Assembly (NCBI GenBank): GCA_013180625.2
Contig: SNVD02001362.1
Location: 682,001-746,000 of the forward strand
Direction of reading: 5' to 3'
DNA from: Boswellia sacra
Lineage: Eukaryota; Streptophyta; Magnoliopsida; Sapindales; Burseraceae
Length of the DNA: 64,000 nucleotides
The position numbers and the translations under genes are program-made. Below are positions 25,648 to 38,008 of this stretch, piece after piece; the first letter of the stretch is position 1; each line of letters starts with the position of its first letter. Below the pieces are notes generated by a model. The model had not been told where the DNA came from and ran no database searches. It was given only the letters and a program-made list of their open reading frames with translations.

Positions 25648-26844
25648 TCCCATTATGGATGGTTGGTCAATAAATTGTGCTGTAAGACACATCTACTAAA
25701 AAATAAAGATAGTTAAAAAACTAGACTGGTTTCTTCTGTATAAAACCCTAGTTGCTGCTACAGACAAAAACTTTTGTATCGTTGTTCATGGCAAACGCTT
25801 TCGGTTATTATCAATAAAATGGGGAGGAGGAGGAAACTTTCATGCCGAATTTTTGTTTTATCAGATCCATTAACTACTGTAGTACAAATTCCAATTATTT
25901 AGTTTAGCTAAACGGAGAAGCTTTTTGAACTCGAATATCAACAGCTCGGAGTACCCTGCCGTAATTAGAATGATGATGGGATATCTTTGATGATCAATGG
26001 TTGCGGTTTAGCATTGGCTGATTTTTCTGGACATCCTTTTTCATCATCATCCAATTCGAATTCAACCCGTCCTGATCGTTGCACGTCGAAATATTCGGGT
26101 AGGTTTTCTGAATCAACAGATTCGAATTCTTGGCCGCTATTATCCGTATTTGGTCATATGTTATTTATGTTTGCAAAAGCAGTACAGGCAGGCATAGTAA
26201 AGTTACAGGTATGGAATCAATATGAACTATCAGCTAGGAAGAATCTTTATTTTTGTATAATTTCAAATTAATCAAGCAAATCTTAATAGATGAACGGCAA
26301 TATATTTTCTTAAGAAAAATATAAATATAGTATTTTATAACAAAAAAGTTCTGCATAGGTTTGCATGGTATCTAATTTTTAAAATTCTATATCCGTGAAA
26401 TCTTTATATTTATTTTTCCGCTTTCGGAACGTGGCAAGGAGAAGGAGAAGGAGAAGGAGTTGAAGAAACAAGGGAAGGAGCAGGTAGTGGATACCACAGT
26501 TAATTGTGGAGGTAGCTTTATTAACATAAATGCCAAATACTTAACCATTGGCAAGATTCTTGTCCACGAACATAAGCTTGTACATGAAAACATGGTGGAG
26601 ATGTCATCCACTGAAACGAAGCATCTGTTAACATCCTGATGACAGGGACAAAAGGGTAGTTTTGTTTTACAAATTCAAATTGAATTTTGACAAAAATTAC
26701 TTATCATTATTAATCATATAGACGAGATTTTTAGTTGTTAGGCGGGATTATTTGTTATGCATGTTTGTTTATTAATTAAATTACAAATTTTGCATAGACA
26801 TGGAGTTGTAGAGCTATTAGTTGTGATGCTCCAAGGGCTAAAGA
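25648..26844 (+). pseudogene. Unidentified gene family, copy 3 (degenerate, both exons)
   Basis: The first exon is frameshifted early (MANAFGYYQ then TAA) but reads well from 25987: MINGCGLALADFSGHPFSSS, then RFSESTDSNSWPLLSVFGHM and FAKAVQAGIVKLQ, followed by a donor-like CAG|GTATGG at ~26213. The second exon (~26420-26640) reads ERGKEKEKEKELKKQGKEQ, ININAKYLTIGKILVHEH and LVHENMVE before a TGA. Its acceptor has changed from TTTTTCAG (copy 1) to TTTTTCCG. The 3' flank (TTTTGCATAGACA, GAGCTATTA) also matches copy 1, then switches into an RTM2-like fragment. Confidence 0.55.
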
Positions 26845-27069
26845 ACTATCGAGTGAGACTAATGTAACTAGCTAAGATGTTACAGATTATAATCACGAGT
26901 GAGTCATGGCTTAATTGGTTCATGTAATGTTAGGGGTGGCTATTGGAGCATATGTGGCCACAAACTTCTCTAGTCTTTCCTTGCGTGTTGATGACTGCAC
27001 TTGTATAACTTTCAAGACTCATTATCCTGGTTTTTTTAGTCCTCTGAAACTTGCTGTTTATAAGAAAAT
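26845..27069 (+). pseudogene. RTM2-like 3' fragment (anchor, tail and 3' UTR)
   Basis: Aligns with the last ~190 bp of gene A: GTGAGACTAATG, GAGTCATGGCT, GTGGCTATTGGAGCATATGTGGCC (the membrane anchor), GATGACTGCACTTG, TTTTTTTAGTCC. Frameshifts abolish the frame. The 3' UTR continues beyond 33033 (AAAATAGTGTGC, TTGTATTAACAGTT), showing that a solo LTR split it. The domain-coding 5' part is absent; upstream sequence belongs to the unidentified gene copy 3. Confidence 0.8.
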
Positions 27070-27290
27070 TGTTAACTGGTGTCTCAAAAATTGAAGGATA
27101 GATTGATAAAAGTCTAGTTGAAGTAAGCTGAAGAGTTAGTTACATTGGGTTACTGGCCATAATAGAATTAACTGCTTCAACAGAAAAATAACTGTCAGAC
27201 AGCTGAGATAGCTATTCTTTACAGCTTGGTTATCTTCTCACGTGCAGCTAGGATCCAGAAACATCTCAAGGTAGCTATATAGTTTGTATA

Positions 27291-27855
27291 TGTTGAGCTT
27301 TGTGGCTCATATGCACAAAATGAAAGATCCCACATTGCTTAAATAGCAAAGTTTGGGACTTTTGTAGGCTTATAAAAGAAGCCTTTTGAGAAATGAATAA
27401 GTGTTCCAATTGAAATATCATTCACCCCCATAATTGTAAGGTCTCACATATAAGACTTCATTGTTTAAGGGTCTTTCATTAAGGACCTTAAAAGTTTGTA
27501 ATATTTGTTTTTTTCCCTTTTGTTTTTGAGTATTTTTAGTATTGCCCAATTGTTTGGGTAATTACAGTTTGACCCAACTGTTCGGGTAATTACAGTTTGA
27601 CCCAATAGTTGTGGTATTTGTGTTGTGGCCCAAAAGATTGTAATTCTCTTTGAAGATAGTGAAAAGTTTCTTCAGCGGCGCCCGAGGACGTAGGTACTAA
27701 TACCGAACCTCGTTAAATCCTGGTGTGTTTTCTATTTCTGCATTATGGTTGATTGGTTGCCTCTTTAGTTCCTATTATATTCAATTATCTGGCATAGTTG
27801 TGGTTGTGCATTTTTGGGTTGTTCGGTTGGTTATCGTTTCCGCTTGTGCATAACA
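27291..27855 (+). repeat. 5' LTR of copia-1
   Basis: 565 bp, TG…CA. Differs from the 3' LTR at roughly 15-18 positions by eye (about 3%), mostly transitions and short homopolymer changes. Contains an internal near-repeat, GTTTGGGTAATTACAGTTTG then TTCGGGTAATTACAGTTTG. Confidence 0.95.
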
Positions 27856-27857
27856 AT

Positions 27858-27869
27858 TGGTATCAGAGC
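27858..27869 (+). other. Primer-binding site of copia-1
   Basis: TGGTATCAGAGC, complementary to the initiator methionine tRNA 3' end, two bases after the LTR. Confidence 0.9.
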
Positions 27870-28020
27870 TGAAGGTTTTGGGTAGTTAGTGGCTATTTCA
27901 TTGAAGCACTTACTACTGTTCTGGGCTGTTGATTTTGGATTGCTAGTTATTGAATATAATAGTTTGTTGGAGCTTGGTTATTGGTGATTTGTGTATCGAG
28001 CTTATTTGTGAGAGGCAGTT

Positions 28021-31000
28021 ATGGCATCATCGTCAACTGTACCTGAGAAGACAGTGACTGTGACAAATGCAAAAATAGATGTTGAAAAATTTGATGGTCG
28101 AAATAATTTCGGCTTATGGCAGAGTGAGGTGTTGGACGGGTTGTATCAGCAGGATTTGGATATTGTTCTGGAAGAAACAAAACCAGAAGATATCAGTGCA
28201 AGAGATTGGGACAGGCTAATATAAAAGCTTGTGGGTTGATTCGCTCTTGCTTGTGTAGAGAACAAAAGTATCCGTTCACTAAGGAGACATCTGCAAGCAA
28301 ATTGTGGAAGGCGCTGGAGAACAAATATATGAAGAAAAGCAATGAGAATCGGCTATACCTATTGAAGAGATTGTTCCGTCTCCGGTTGAAACCAGGTACG
28401 AGCATCAGTTCTCATATTGATGAGTTTAATAAGTTAATTGCTGATTTGTTAAACTTAGATGAAACCTTCAAAGATGAAATTAAGGCTATGCTATTGATTG
28501 GCTCACTTCCGGATGAATTAGATCATTTGTGCATTATTCTTATCCATGAAAAAGATAAACTGTCTTTTGAAGAAGTCTGTTCTGCTTTGTTGAATTATGA
28601 AATTCGTAAGAAAGATCAAAGGGAACATAGGGATGAGTCAGTAGATGCATTAACAGTGAGAGGGCGTAGTCATAGTAGGAAACCAGGAAAAAGGGTAAAA
28701 TCTTGGTCGAGGGGTAGATTAGGAAAAGATGAGTGTGCCTTTTGTCGTGAGAAAGGGCATTGGAAGAAAGATTGTCCTAAGTTGAAAAAGAAAGAAAAGG
28801 GCAAGGCTGTTTCTGATGCATGTGTTGTTGAGCGTGAGGATGATAGTGATTCAGATATTTGTCTAGTTGGTCATCCATCCACTTCTGTTTCTGATGAGTG
28901 GATTATAGATTCGGGTTGTACTTATCATATGTGTCCGCATCGGGATTGGTTCTTTCAGTTTGAAGAGCTTGATTGTGGAGTTGTATATATGGGCAATGAT
29001 GATATTTGCCATACTGCTGAGATAGGTTCGATCCGTTTGAGGAATCATGATGGACTGACTAGAGTTCTGACAGATGTTCGGTATGTACCGAAGTTGAAGA
29101 AGAATCTCATCTCTTTGGGAGCCTTGGAATCTAAAGGCTGTGGTATATCTATTCGAGATGGTATTCTGAGGGTCACTTCAGGCGCTCTTGTGGTATTGAA
29201 AGGCACTAGGAGAAACAACTTGTATTACTATAATGGTAGTACAGTTACTGGATCAGCGGCTACGGTTTCTGATACTGATGCAGATTCAGAGATTACGAGA
29301 CTGTGGCATATGCGTTTGGGACATGCAGGTGAGAAAGCCTTATTCAGTTTGGTGAAACGAGGCTTATTGAAAGGTGCAAAGACCTGGAAGCTGGATTTCT
29401 GTGAGCATTGTGTTCTGGGAAAGCAGAAGAGAGTGAAATTTGGCACCGCTATTCATAATACCAAGGGTATTCTTGATTATGTTCACTCAGATGTGTGGGG
29501 ACCTACTAAAACCGTATCTATGGGAGGTAGGCACTACTTTATTACTTTTGTTGATGACTTTTCCAGAAGAACTTGGGTGTACTGTTTGAAATCAAAAGAT
29601 GATGTACTTCGTGCTTTTCTTAAATGGAAAAAGATGATTGAGACACAAACTGACAAGAAAATCAAGCATCTCAGAACAGACAATGGTGGTAAGTATTGCA
29701 GTGATCAGTTTTTAAAATTGTGTCAAGATGAAGGTATTGTACGTCATTTTACTGTTAGAGGTACACCGCAGCAGAATGGGGTGGCAGAACGCATGAACCG
29801 GATATTGCTGGAGAAAGTTCGGTGTATGTTGTCCAATGCTGGGTTGGGCAAGGAATTTTGGGCTGAGGCTGTGACTTATGCATGTCATCTCATTAATCGT
29901 CTACCTTCAGCTGCTATTGGTGATAGAACTCCATTGGAGGTATTGTCTGGACAACCTGTTTCTGATTAAGATTCTTTACATGTTTTTGGTTCTCCTGCAT
30001 ATTATCATGTGAAAGAATCTAAGCTGGATCCTAGAGCCAAGAAAGCGATTTTCTTGGGATTTGCTTCTTGAGTAAAAGGATATCGTCTTTGGTGTCCTAG
30101 TTCGAGGAAGATTATATCCAGCAGAGATGTGACATTTGATGAGTCTTCAATGTTGAAGAAATCAGAAAACCAGACAAAGGTGAATGGTACTCCGCAGCAG
30201 GTGGAGCATACTCAGCAGCAGGTGGAGTTTGAAACGACGACATTAAACCCAGTTAGATCTGTTGAGACAGATGATGGTACTCCTGTGATAGAGGAGGATT
30301 TGGGAGATGATGGTGAGGGTTCTACTCAGGAACCTCTACAGCAACAAGAATCTATTGCAGTTAATAGGCCAAGACGTGAGATTCGCAGACCTGCTCGATT
30401 TGCTGATATGGTAGCCTATGCACTTCCAATTGTAGATGCTGATGTTCCTTCCACTTATAGAGAGGCAGTCAGATGTTCTGAAGTTGATCAGTGGAAGACA
30501 GCCATGAGCGAAGAGATGCAGTCTCTTCAGAAGAATGAAACTTTGGAGCTAGCTCAACTACCGAAGGGTAAAAAGGCAATTGGATGGAAATGGGTATATG
30601 CAAAGAAAGATGGATTTTCTGACAAGAATGACGTCCGCTACAAGGCAAGGTTGGTGGCTAAAGGCTACGCTCAGAGGGAAGGAATTGACTACAATGAGGT
30701 ATTTTCTCCAGTTGTGAAACATTCTTCCATTAGAATTTTGTTGGCCTTAATAGCTCAGATGAATATGGAACTAGTTCAACTTAATGTAAGAACTGCATTT
30801 TTACATGGTGACTTGGAAGAGGAAATCTATATGACTCAGCCAGAGGGATTCAAAGTTGCTGGTAAGGAAAATTTGGTTTGCAAATTGAAAAGATCGCTTT
30901 ATGGTTTGAAGCAATCTCCCAGACAGTGGTATAAGCGATTTGATCGGTTTATGATGGGTCAGAAGTACACAAGAAGTAAATTTGATAATTGTGTGTATTT

Positions 31001-32018
31001 TCAGAGGCTACGTGATGGTTCTTTCATTTATCTACTCTTGTATGTTGATGATATGTTAATAGCTTCGACGAATGTCAAAGAAATTGCAAAGTTGAAGACT
31101 CAGTTGAATCGATAGTTTGAGATGAAAGATTTGGGTGAAGCTAAGAAGATTCTTGGTATAGAGATTAGCAGAGATAGAGGAAGAAGTAAGATTTGTTTGA
31201 CTCAGAAGCAGTATCTGAAGAAGGTATTACAGCGGTTTGGCATTACAGAGCAGTCAAAATCTGTAAGTACCCCACTTGCTCCTCATATGAAGCTCAGTGC
31301 ATCTTTATCTCCTAGTACAGATGAGGAACGAGAGTATATGTCTCGAGTTCTGTATGCTAATGCAGTTGGTAGCCTGATGTATGCTATGGTGTGTACGAGA
31401 CCGGACATTTTACATGCAGTTGGAGTTGTGAGCAGGTATATGCATGATTCTGGTAAAGGACATTGGCAAGCGGTGAAATGGATTCTACGGTATTTGTTGA
31501 GAACCGTAGATGTTGGCTTAGTCTTTGAGAGGGATGATACATGTGGTCAGTATGCTATTGGTTATGCTGATTCAGATTATGTTGGTGATTTGGATAAACG
31601 TCGGTCGACAACCGGTTATGTGTTTACTCTTGCAAGAGTACCAGTGAGTTGGAAGTCTACTTTACAGTCTACAGTGACTTTGTCTACTACAGAGGCAGAG
31701 TATATGGCAATAACAGAGGCTGTGAAGGAAGCTATTTGGTTACAGGGATTACTGGATGAATTGGGAATTGGGTAGAAGAAGATCAGTCTTTATTCTGACA
31801 GTTAGAGTGCTATCCACTTAGCGAAGAATCCAGTGTTCCATGTTCGTACGAAGCATATTGATGTTCGTTATCATTTTGTGCGGGAGATCATTGATGTAGG
31901 AAGAATCTTACTTCAGAAGATTGAGACTGCCGAAAATCCTGCAGATATGTTGACTAAGGTTATGACATCGATCAAGTTCAGTCATTGTTTGGACTTGATC
32001 AACATTGTGCGAGTTTGA
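28021..32018 (+). pseudogene. Copia-1 gag-pol, broken
   Basis: Start MASSSTVPEK at 28021. Gag has KFDGRNNFGLW, a leucine-rich UBN2-type region and one zinc knuckle (CAFCREKGHWKKDC). Protease shows IIDSGCTYHM. Integrase has the LWHMRLGH and FCEHCVLGKQ zinc site, HSDVWGPTKT, LRTDNGGKYC and TPQQNGVAERMNR (DDE core). RT has WVYAKKDG, NVRTAFLHGDLEEEIYM and YVDDMLIAS. RNase H has TTEAEYMA; the frame ends NIVRV at 32018. Damage: a one-base frameshift near 28210-28224, then in-frame stops at 29967-29969, 30069-30071, 31113-31115, 31773-31775 and 31803-31805. The last lies in the conserved SQS motif and fits CAG to TAG. Confidence 0.93.
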
Positions 32019-32119
32019 TCGCGCCATTGGGCGCATTTGTAGGCGTTGCAGTTGTGATAGAGAATATGGGAAAAAGAAAAGTCTTGTGGTGGATTGGCAT
32101 ATTCGCCAAGGTGGAGATT

Positions 32120-32686
32120 TGTTGAGCTTTGTGGCTCATATGCACAAAATGAAAGATCCCACATTGCTTAAATAGCAAAGCTTGGGACTTTTGTAGGCTT
32201 ATAAAAGAAGCCTTTTGGGAAATGAATAAGTGTTCCAATTGAAATATCATTCACCCCCCCATAATTGTAAGGTCTCACATATAAGACCTCATTGTTTAAG
32301 GGCCTTTCATTAAGGACCTTAAAAGTTTGTAATATTTGTTTTTTCCCTTTTGATTTTTGGGTATTTGTAGTATTGCCCAATTGTTTGGGTAATTACAGTT
32401 TGGCCCAACTGTTCGGGTAATTACAGTTTGACCCAATAGTTGTGGTATTTGTGTTGTGGCCCAAAAGATTGTAATTCTCTTTGAAGATAGTGGAAAGTTT
32501 CTTCAGCGGCGCCCGAGGACGTAGATACTAATACCGAACCTCGTTAAATCCTGGTGTGTTTTCTATTTCTGCATTGTGGTTGATTGATTGCCTCTTTAGT
32601 TACTATTATATTCAATTATCTGGCATAGTTGTGGTTGTGCATTTTTGGGTTGTTCGGTTAGTTATCGTTTCCGCTTGTGCATAACA
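32120..32686 (+). repeat. 3' LTR of copia-1
   Basis: 567 bp, colinear with the 5' LTR. Length differences come from C5/C7 and T-run changes. Confidence 0.95.
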
Positions 32687-33038
32687 GTATATATATGTGG
32701 TTATTGTACAAGAAAATATAGAAAACAGAGGGAGAGTTTAAGGAAGTAAAAACAAACAGAGAGGGGGGTTTTAGAGAGAATCTTGTAAAGGGGTTTTACT
32801 TGTAAAGGGTTCTTGAATATGAAACTTGATCTATGAGTGTGAGGGCTTTGTAAACTCTTATTTTTCTATCGTGAAGTGTTTCCTTTCCCATGGATGTAGA
32901 TCAAACTTGATCAAACCACGTAATTCTCGAGTCTTTTAAATTGTTCTTCATTTCTTGGCTTTAGTTCAGCTTTCTGGTTCATGATTGTACCTTGATTGTA
33001 TTGAGTTTCATTTCTTGGTCGAATTTGGCAACAAAAAT

Positions 33039-35030
33039 AGTGTGCTTGAAGTGAAGCACATTCAGTCATTGTAATTGTATTAACAGTTACTGATTGAGTT
33101 GAAGTAGTGAAAGAAACCAATGCTACATACTGATTGAATGGTTAATCAGATGCACTATTAGATGACATTTTGCATTATAATCAGAGTAAATATATCTCAA
33201 CAGCTTAGTTGACCTTATTGAACAAGGTTAGATAAATAAACAAGCATCAAACAAGGTAGCAACACCAGGTATCATGTTGCTGAATGGAGTAAACCTACTT
33301 GATAACTCTATACCCGGGTTAACACGTTAGAGTTTGACTAAGACTTAAAATTGTCTTCTCAATTTAACTATTTTTTGAATTTTTTTCCCAATAATTTTAG
33401 GTCTCATTGGCTAAGACTTTTACACGAAGAGACAAGGGCTAGAGCCACGTTCAGGCCTGAAGTTGTTGAAAATTTCTAAGTTTCTTAAGCAACTTCAGTT
33501 GTCAAGTGTCATTATAATACTAAGTTTACAAGTTTGGTCTCTTGAGATATTTTGATAGAATGAATGAACTTGGACATATCAGAAATTTCATGTTCAGTGA
33601 TCCCTATTTTGCTCAAACATTCTCCCTTTTCCCTTCTTTTATCCAAACTTAATCTCCCAAAAACTTTTGTTTCAACATATGAATTAAGTTTAATGGTCCC
33701 CAATTTATTATTCAAGTATATTATCTCATGTCTCGGCTTTCCTTTTGTCTACTAAAATATTGATGTAATTTTATTTTTTCCTATTTAAATACTAATATGT
33801 TTTTCTTACCTTATTATAATATTAATTTCTCCTCATTTATTCCCACTCTAGCAATAATATATTTTCCTTATTCGATCATAATACTAATTTCTTCTTGTCT
33901 AGATCTTTTCTTACTTTAACACTATTTTTTTTGTCTACAATAACCTCAAATTGAGAAGGAAATTACTAAAATATTTAGTGTTGAATCAATTACAGATAAT
34001 TTTTAATATTTAAAAGAATGTCAAGTTTTATTTTGATTTTTGATATATGTATAAGACTTTTTAAGAACGTTAATTTTCTCTATTTTAATTATTTTTTTGG
34101 ACTTAGCCGTTTCTTTAAAATAATAATTCTTGCTATATATTTTAATTTTTATATCTTTTATGTTAGATAAAAAGGGTTAATAAATTGATCCCCAAACTTT
34201 GCATCCTGACTCCGCCCTTGATCATTACATGACATGTGCCAATTGCTAGTCCAGTCCAAAGTTTGCTCGACTTGATTCGGCTTCCACCAAACAGGGATAT
34301 CAAACTGAACTAGCTCTACTACCCACAATTACAGGTGTCCAAAGAGACAAAATATCAGGCCCAACATGGCCTATTGGCCCAGATCCATTTCAAGCCGAAC
34401 AAATTATAATCATTAAATTTTTATGACACACGACTTGATTTTATTTTGTTCGATTGACTTGATTCACTTTATTATGCTCACCCAACACAAAACCCTATTC
34501 ATAAATTTAAATTTAATTACTATGTTCACTTCGACATTAACAAAATTATATTCACTTTACCATGCATTTTCTATAATTTAACTAATAAAAAAGGAGAAGA
34601 TCCTTGTCTATTAATGATGTATTCTTTCTTGAATTCAAAATTCTGTTTTCTATTTCGCTTATTTTCTAATATATTTTAAATTTAATATTAACCTATATTA
34701 ATTTCAAAATTTAAAATTAAAATGCATATCTTTCAACCCCTTTTAAAATTAAAAACACAATTCAGAAAAGAAAATTTATTTATCAATTAAATTAATTATC
34801 AAGTACGGTTAGAAATTCTAGTCTAGTAACGTTGAGTTGACCATGAAATCCTCACATATATAGTTAACCATAAGTGCTGTAAACGCTGGAAGGACAAATG
34901 CTTAGCTAGGGCTTAAGAAAAGAAAAGTAATGAAACAAGGCAGGAATATTTTGTTTTCCAATCCATGAGGAGAATGTTAGAGAAGGATCATCCAAAGACA
35001 CAAACCAACTCAAGTCTCCTTTTTGGTTTC
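33039..35030. other. Intergenic DNA upstream of gene B
   Basis: The first ~60 bases are 3' UTR of the RTM2-like fragment. The rest is AT-rich, without a recognisable gene or bounded repeat. Confidence 0.5.
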
Positions 35031-35068
35031 AAAAGGGAATAATTCTTTTTCACAATCGAAAGCAATCT
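35031..35068 (+). promoter_or_regulatory. Shared promoter box, gene B copy
   Basis: GGGAATAATTCTTTTTC then CAATCGAAAGCAATCT, aligned to the gene A box, ~140-170 bp before the ATG. A TATA-like TTATATATG lies near 35106. Confidence 0.55.
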
Positions 35069-35203
35069 TATATACCACCTTCTTATGCATAATTAATGTC
35101 AACACTTATATATGCAATACCAAGTAATGGAGAGAGAACATTCAGTCAAGTTAGAGTAATTCTTCAATTTTTTAATTCAAGAACAAAATAAAGCCACAAT
35201 TTA

Positions 35204-36139
35204 ATGGCAGACAAGCGATGTTTCGAGGACTTCGATCCCCGCAGCAAATGGCAAAATGAGGAACACCAACGCGTTCTTCAAGTCAATGTCCAAGGTATTT
35301 TTCTTCTTTCCAATAAGGTATACGACACATGAAAATACAATCATATAACAAACTTAAAATAATGTAACCAATATTTGCATCCACAGATAAGAATAATATA
35401 CTCCTTAACGGAATTGGCCTCCATTATTGCTATCCATACTATTAAACTCAATGGTTAATTTAGATAATAAATTTGGTTTTCATCTCTTGTATTATGTAGT
35501 GGTTATTTATATGATCTTCACGATTTTAATTTAATTGATTAAAAATTAAAAGATTTAAATTAACTGCCAACTAGGAAATTTTCGGAAGAGAATTATGAGC
35601 CAAGAATTTAATTTTTTAGAAAGGCGCTCATGTCATGTTTCATTTTCTTTAACATTTCTGTAGGTTTCAAGAAAGAAAATCTAAGAGTCCAAATAAAATA
35701 TACTGGTGACCTAACGGTTTGCGGAGAACATCCTGTGGATGAAACTAAATGGATTCGCTTCCACAAAGCATTCAAGGTTCCCAGGGATTGCAAATTAGAT
35801 TCAATTAGTGCAAAGCTTTCTAGTGGAGTTCTTTACATAACAATGAAAAAAAAAGGAACTTTGCGAACCAGACAACAAAGCCAGCAGAATGTTCAAGATA
35901 GAGTGAACGATCAGGGTTATAGAACTAACGAGTTGGGCGAGGCTGCAACGACTGGAAATGCTATTTTCAGCATTGAGAGGGCAACAAAATGCTTATCTGG
36001 GCTAAAAAATTCAATTAGGCCTAAAATGAGTGGAAACATGGCACGACGACTAGGGGCATTGGTTGGTGTAGTGCTGGCGGTGACTATTGGAACATATGTT
36101 GCATACAAGTTTCGCCAGTCTTTTAATTTTGATGACTAA
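35204..36139 (+). CDS. RTM2-like protein B, 2 exons
   Basis: Exons 35204-35294 and 35664-36139 give 188 residues. The phase-1 intron (CAAG|GTATTT … TCTGTAG|GTTTC) splits the glycine before FKKENLRV. The HSP20-like domain spans ~10-100 (FEDFDPRSKWQNEE, DLTVCGEHPVDETKW, FHKAFKVPRDCKLDSI, SGVLYITMKK). A Gln/Arg/Asn-rich linker follows, then a membrane segment (LGALVGVVLAVTIGTYVAYKF, ~160-179) and a short acidic end (NFDD). Start context and spacing to the upstream TATA-like sequence agree with paralogues C-E. Likely a membrane-anchored small-HSP-like protein; a chaperone or virus-restriction role is inferred from family only. Confidence 0.88.
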
Positions 36140-38000
36140 ACTTGTTGCACTTAATTTGTTTTGTAACAAGTGTCATTTCTGGTTTGTTAAGTCCTTTGAA
36201 ATATATTGTTAATGCTGATGACAAATAAAATGAAAATGAGCTAAATCATTGTAAATTTGCATATTTGGGTCTGCTTAATTTCTGTTACATAAAAAGCAAT
36301 GTTTCATGAAATTAAGACTCGCAGAAATGAGGCCGCCGTGATGGATTTAACCAAATAACATTTGTAGCTTTCTCTCTGTGTCTTTTTGGATATGCCTTAC
36401 TCACGGGTGCTTGATGCCGCGCGCGGTGGCTTGCTAGAGAGACATTTGAACGAGGTGATCGATATATATATAATATATACGTACGTAAATATCAACCACC
36501 CAACTTCTGAGAACTTTCTTAATTTTTTTTTTGGGTACGAAATCAAAGCATATTGTCATACGAGAAATTAAGTTATCAAATCTAGTTGGAGATTGGACAA
36601 AGATATTGTCAGCAACTCAGCGTCAAGTCCTCTATAATCCTCCCAAACTTAATGCTCTCTAACGTGCAACAAAGTCGAAATTAAGAGCACAAACGCTTTT
36701 TTAAACAGTCGAAAGTGTTTTTTCGCCTACTTTATTTGCGGAGGTTCGCTTACACACGAAGGAGGTTTTTCAGATTTGAGGATTTTTTAATTACCTTTTA
36801 GAATAGGTGCTGTCAAGCGGTTTTTTTTTTTTTTTTTTTTTTTTTTGGCGGAAATGGTTAGCTTTAGACAAAAGCATTTGCTGTGAAGGGTTAGGAATGC
36901 CCTGCTCTCCTATTACGTATTTTACATTAGTTTTTTTATCATATTTGTTATCGATAGTTATCAAAAAAGAAATTAATATCAATATTATATCTTAACAATG
37001 CATGTACTATCATGAGTTCCACCTGTACAGTGAACTTCTCTAACTGACGTGGTATTAAATTATAAATTAATAATTAGAAGCTATAAACTCAAAATCAATT
37101 AATGATCATATTATTTTGCTGTGTTTCAACTCGATCATGAATAAGAAAACATAAAATTGATACTTAAGTTAAAATTATTATTAAAATCATAACCAAAGAA
37201 TAAGTGTTCGTAATAATTTATATATTATATTGAAAAGATACCACAAATTGAATTAACTGGCTTAATTATCCAATTAAAATAAGTAATATAATAGAAAACT
37301 TAATCGAAATATGCCTCAAAGATATTAAAAAATAAAAATCATAATAATAAATATAAAAGCATGAGTTTGATATTTTGTTAAGTGATAAATGAAAATAAAA
37401 GATGACACTGATGGGGACAGAGAAAAGGGCGTAGCAAGGGACTTGGCCGTGGTGACCGTAGTCAATACATTGCAGAAACTTTAACCGCTAACATCATGTG
37501 GGGACACCGCAGTCAAATATTATTTTCAATAGTGAGCAGCATACGACATGCTTGGAGGGAGCCGTTAAGGTACGGGAGGGGCAATTTTTTAAAAAATTTA
37601 TATGTATATACCAATGACTTTACTATATTTAATAATTTTCAAATTTATCCAAAATCAAAATGATTTTTTGATACTTTTCTTTTTTATCATTCAAATTTTT
37701 TAATACCAAAACTTAATAATTATCTTTTGGTTATTAGTCACTTCGTTTGTGATCCATTTAATGTAATATTTAATATTATAATTTAATGTAAATGTTTAAT
37801 ATTATAATTTGATAAATCATTTTATTAATACAAGAATTTCATGTCTATCAATATAAATATTTTTTTCTTTTTGATTGGTGTTTATTAGTAGATATGAGTG
37901 TTCATTTCTCTTTGTTAGATATTCTTAATTATGCCCATCTGTACCTATTGGAAGCATTAACAGAGTATGTTTTTAGTAATAAATTTAAGCAACCACCTGG
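36140..38000. other. Intergenic DNA
   Basis: 3' UTR of gene B at the start. A T-tract of about 25 bases lies near 36822-36846. The rest is AT-rich with no gene seen. Confidence 0.5.
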
Positions 38001-38008
38001 GCCTCTTA

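Larger units (their letters stand above)
27291..32686 (+). mobile_element. Copia-1: full-length Ty1/copia retrotransposon
   Basis: 5.4 kb, with LTRs of ~565 bp (TGTTGAGC…CATAACA), target duplication GTATA (27286-27290, 32687-32691), primer-binding site TGGTATCAGAGC (27858-27869) and a polypurine tract CAAGGTGGAGATT just before the 3' LTR. Domain order gag, protease, integrase, RT, RNase H. The coding region is broken in at least six places, so it cannot move on its own, but its LTRs and signals could still be mobilised in trans. Confidence 0.95.
27070..33033 (+). mobile_element. Solo LTR, split by copia-1
   Basis: The outer pieces 27070-27290 and 32692-33033 form a 563-bp LTR starting TGTTAACTGG and ending TTTGGCAACA, flanked by AAAAT on both sides (27065-27069 and 33034-33038). 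The right part carries LTR-style R/U5 features (GTGAGGGCTTTGTAAAC, then ATGGATGTAGATCAA, then CGTAATTCTCGAGTC). No interior or second LTR is present, consistent with LTR-LTR recombination. Sequence on both sides resumes the 3' UTR of the RTM2-like fragment. Confidence 0.75.

Noticed and set aside
36822..36846. Poly-T tract as the tail of an inserted retroposon (reverse orientation)
   Set aside because: No flanking target duplication or source-gene sequence could be recognised next to it.
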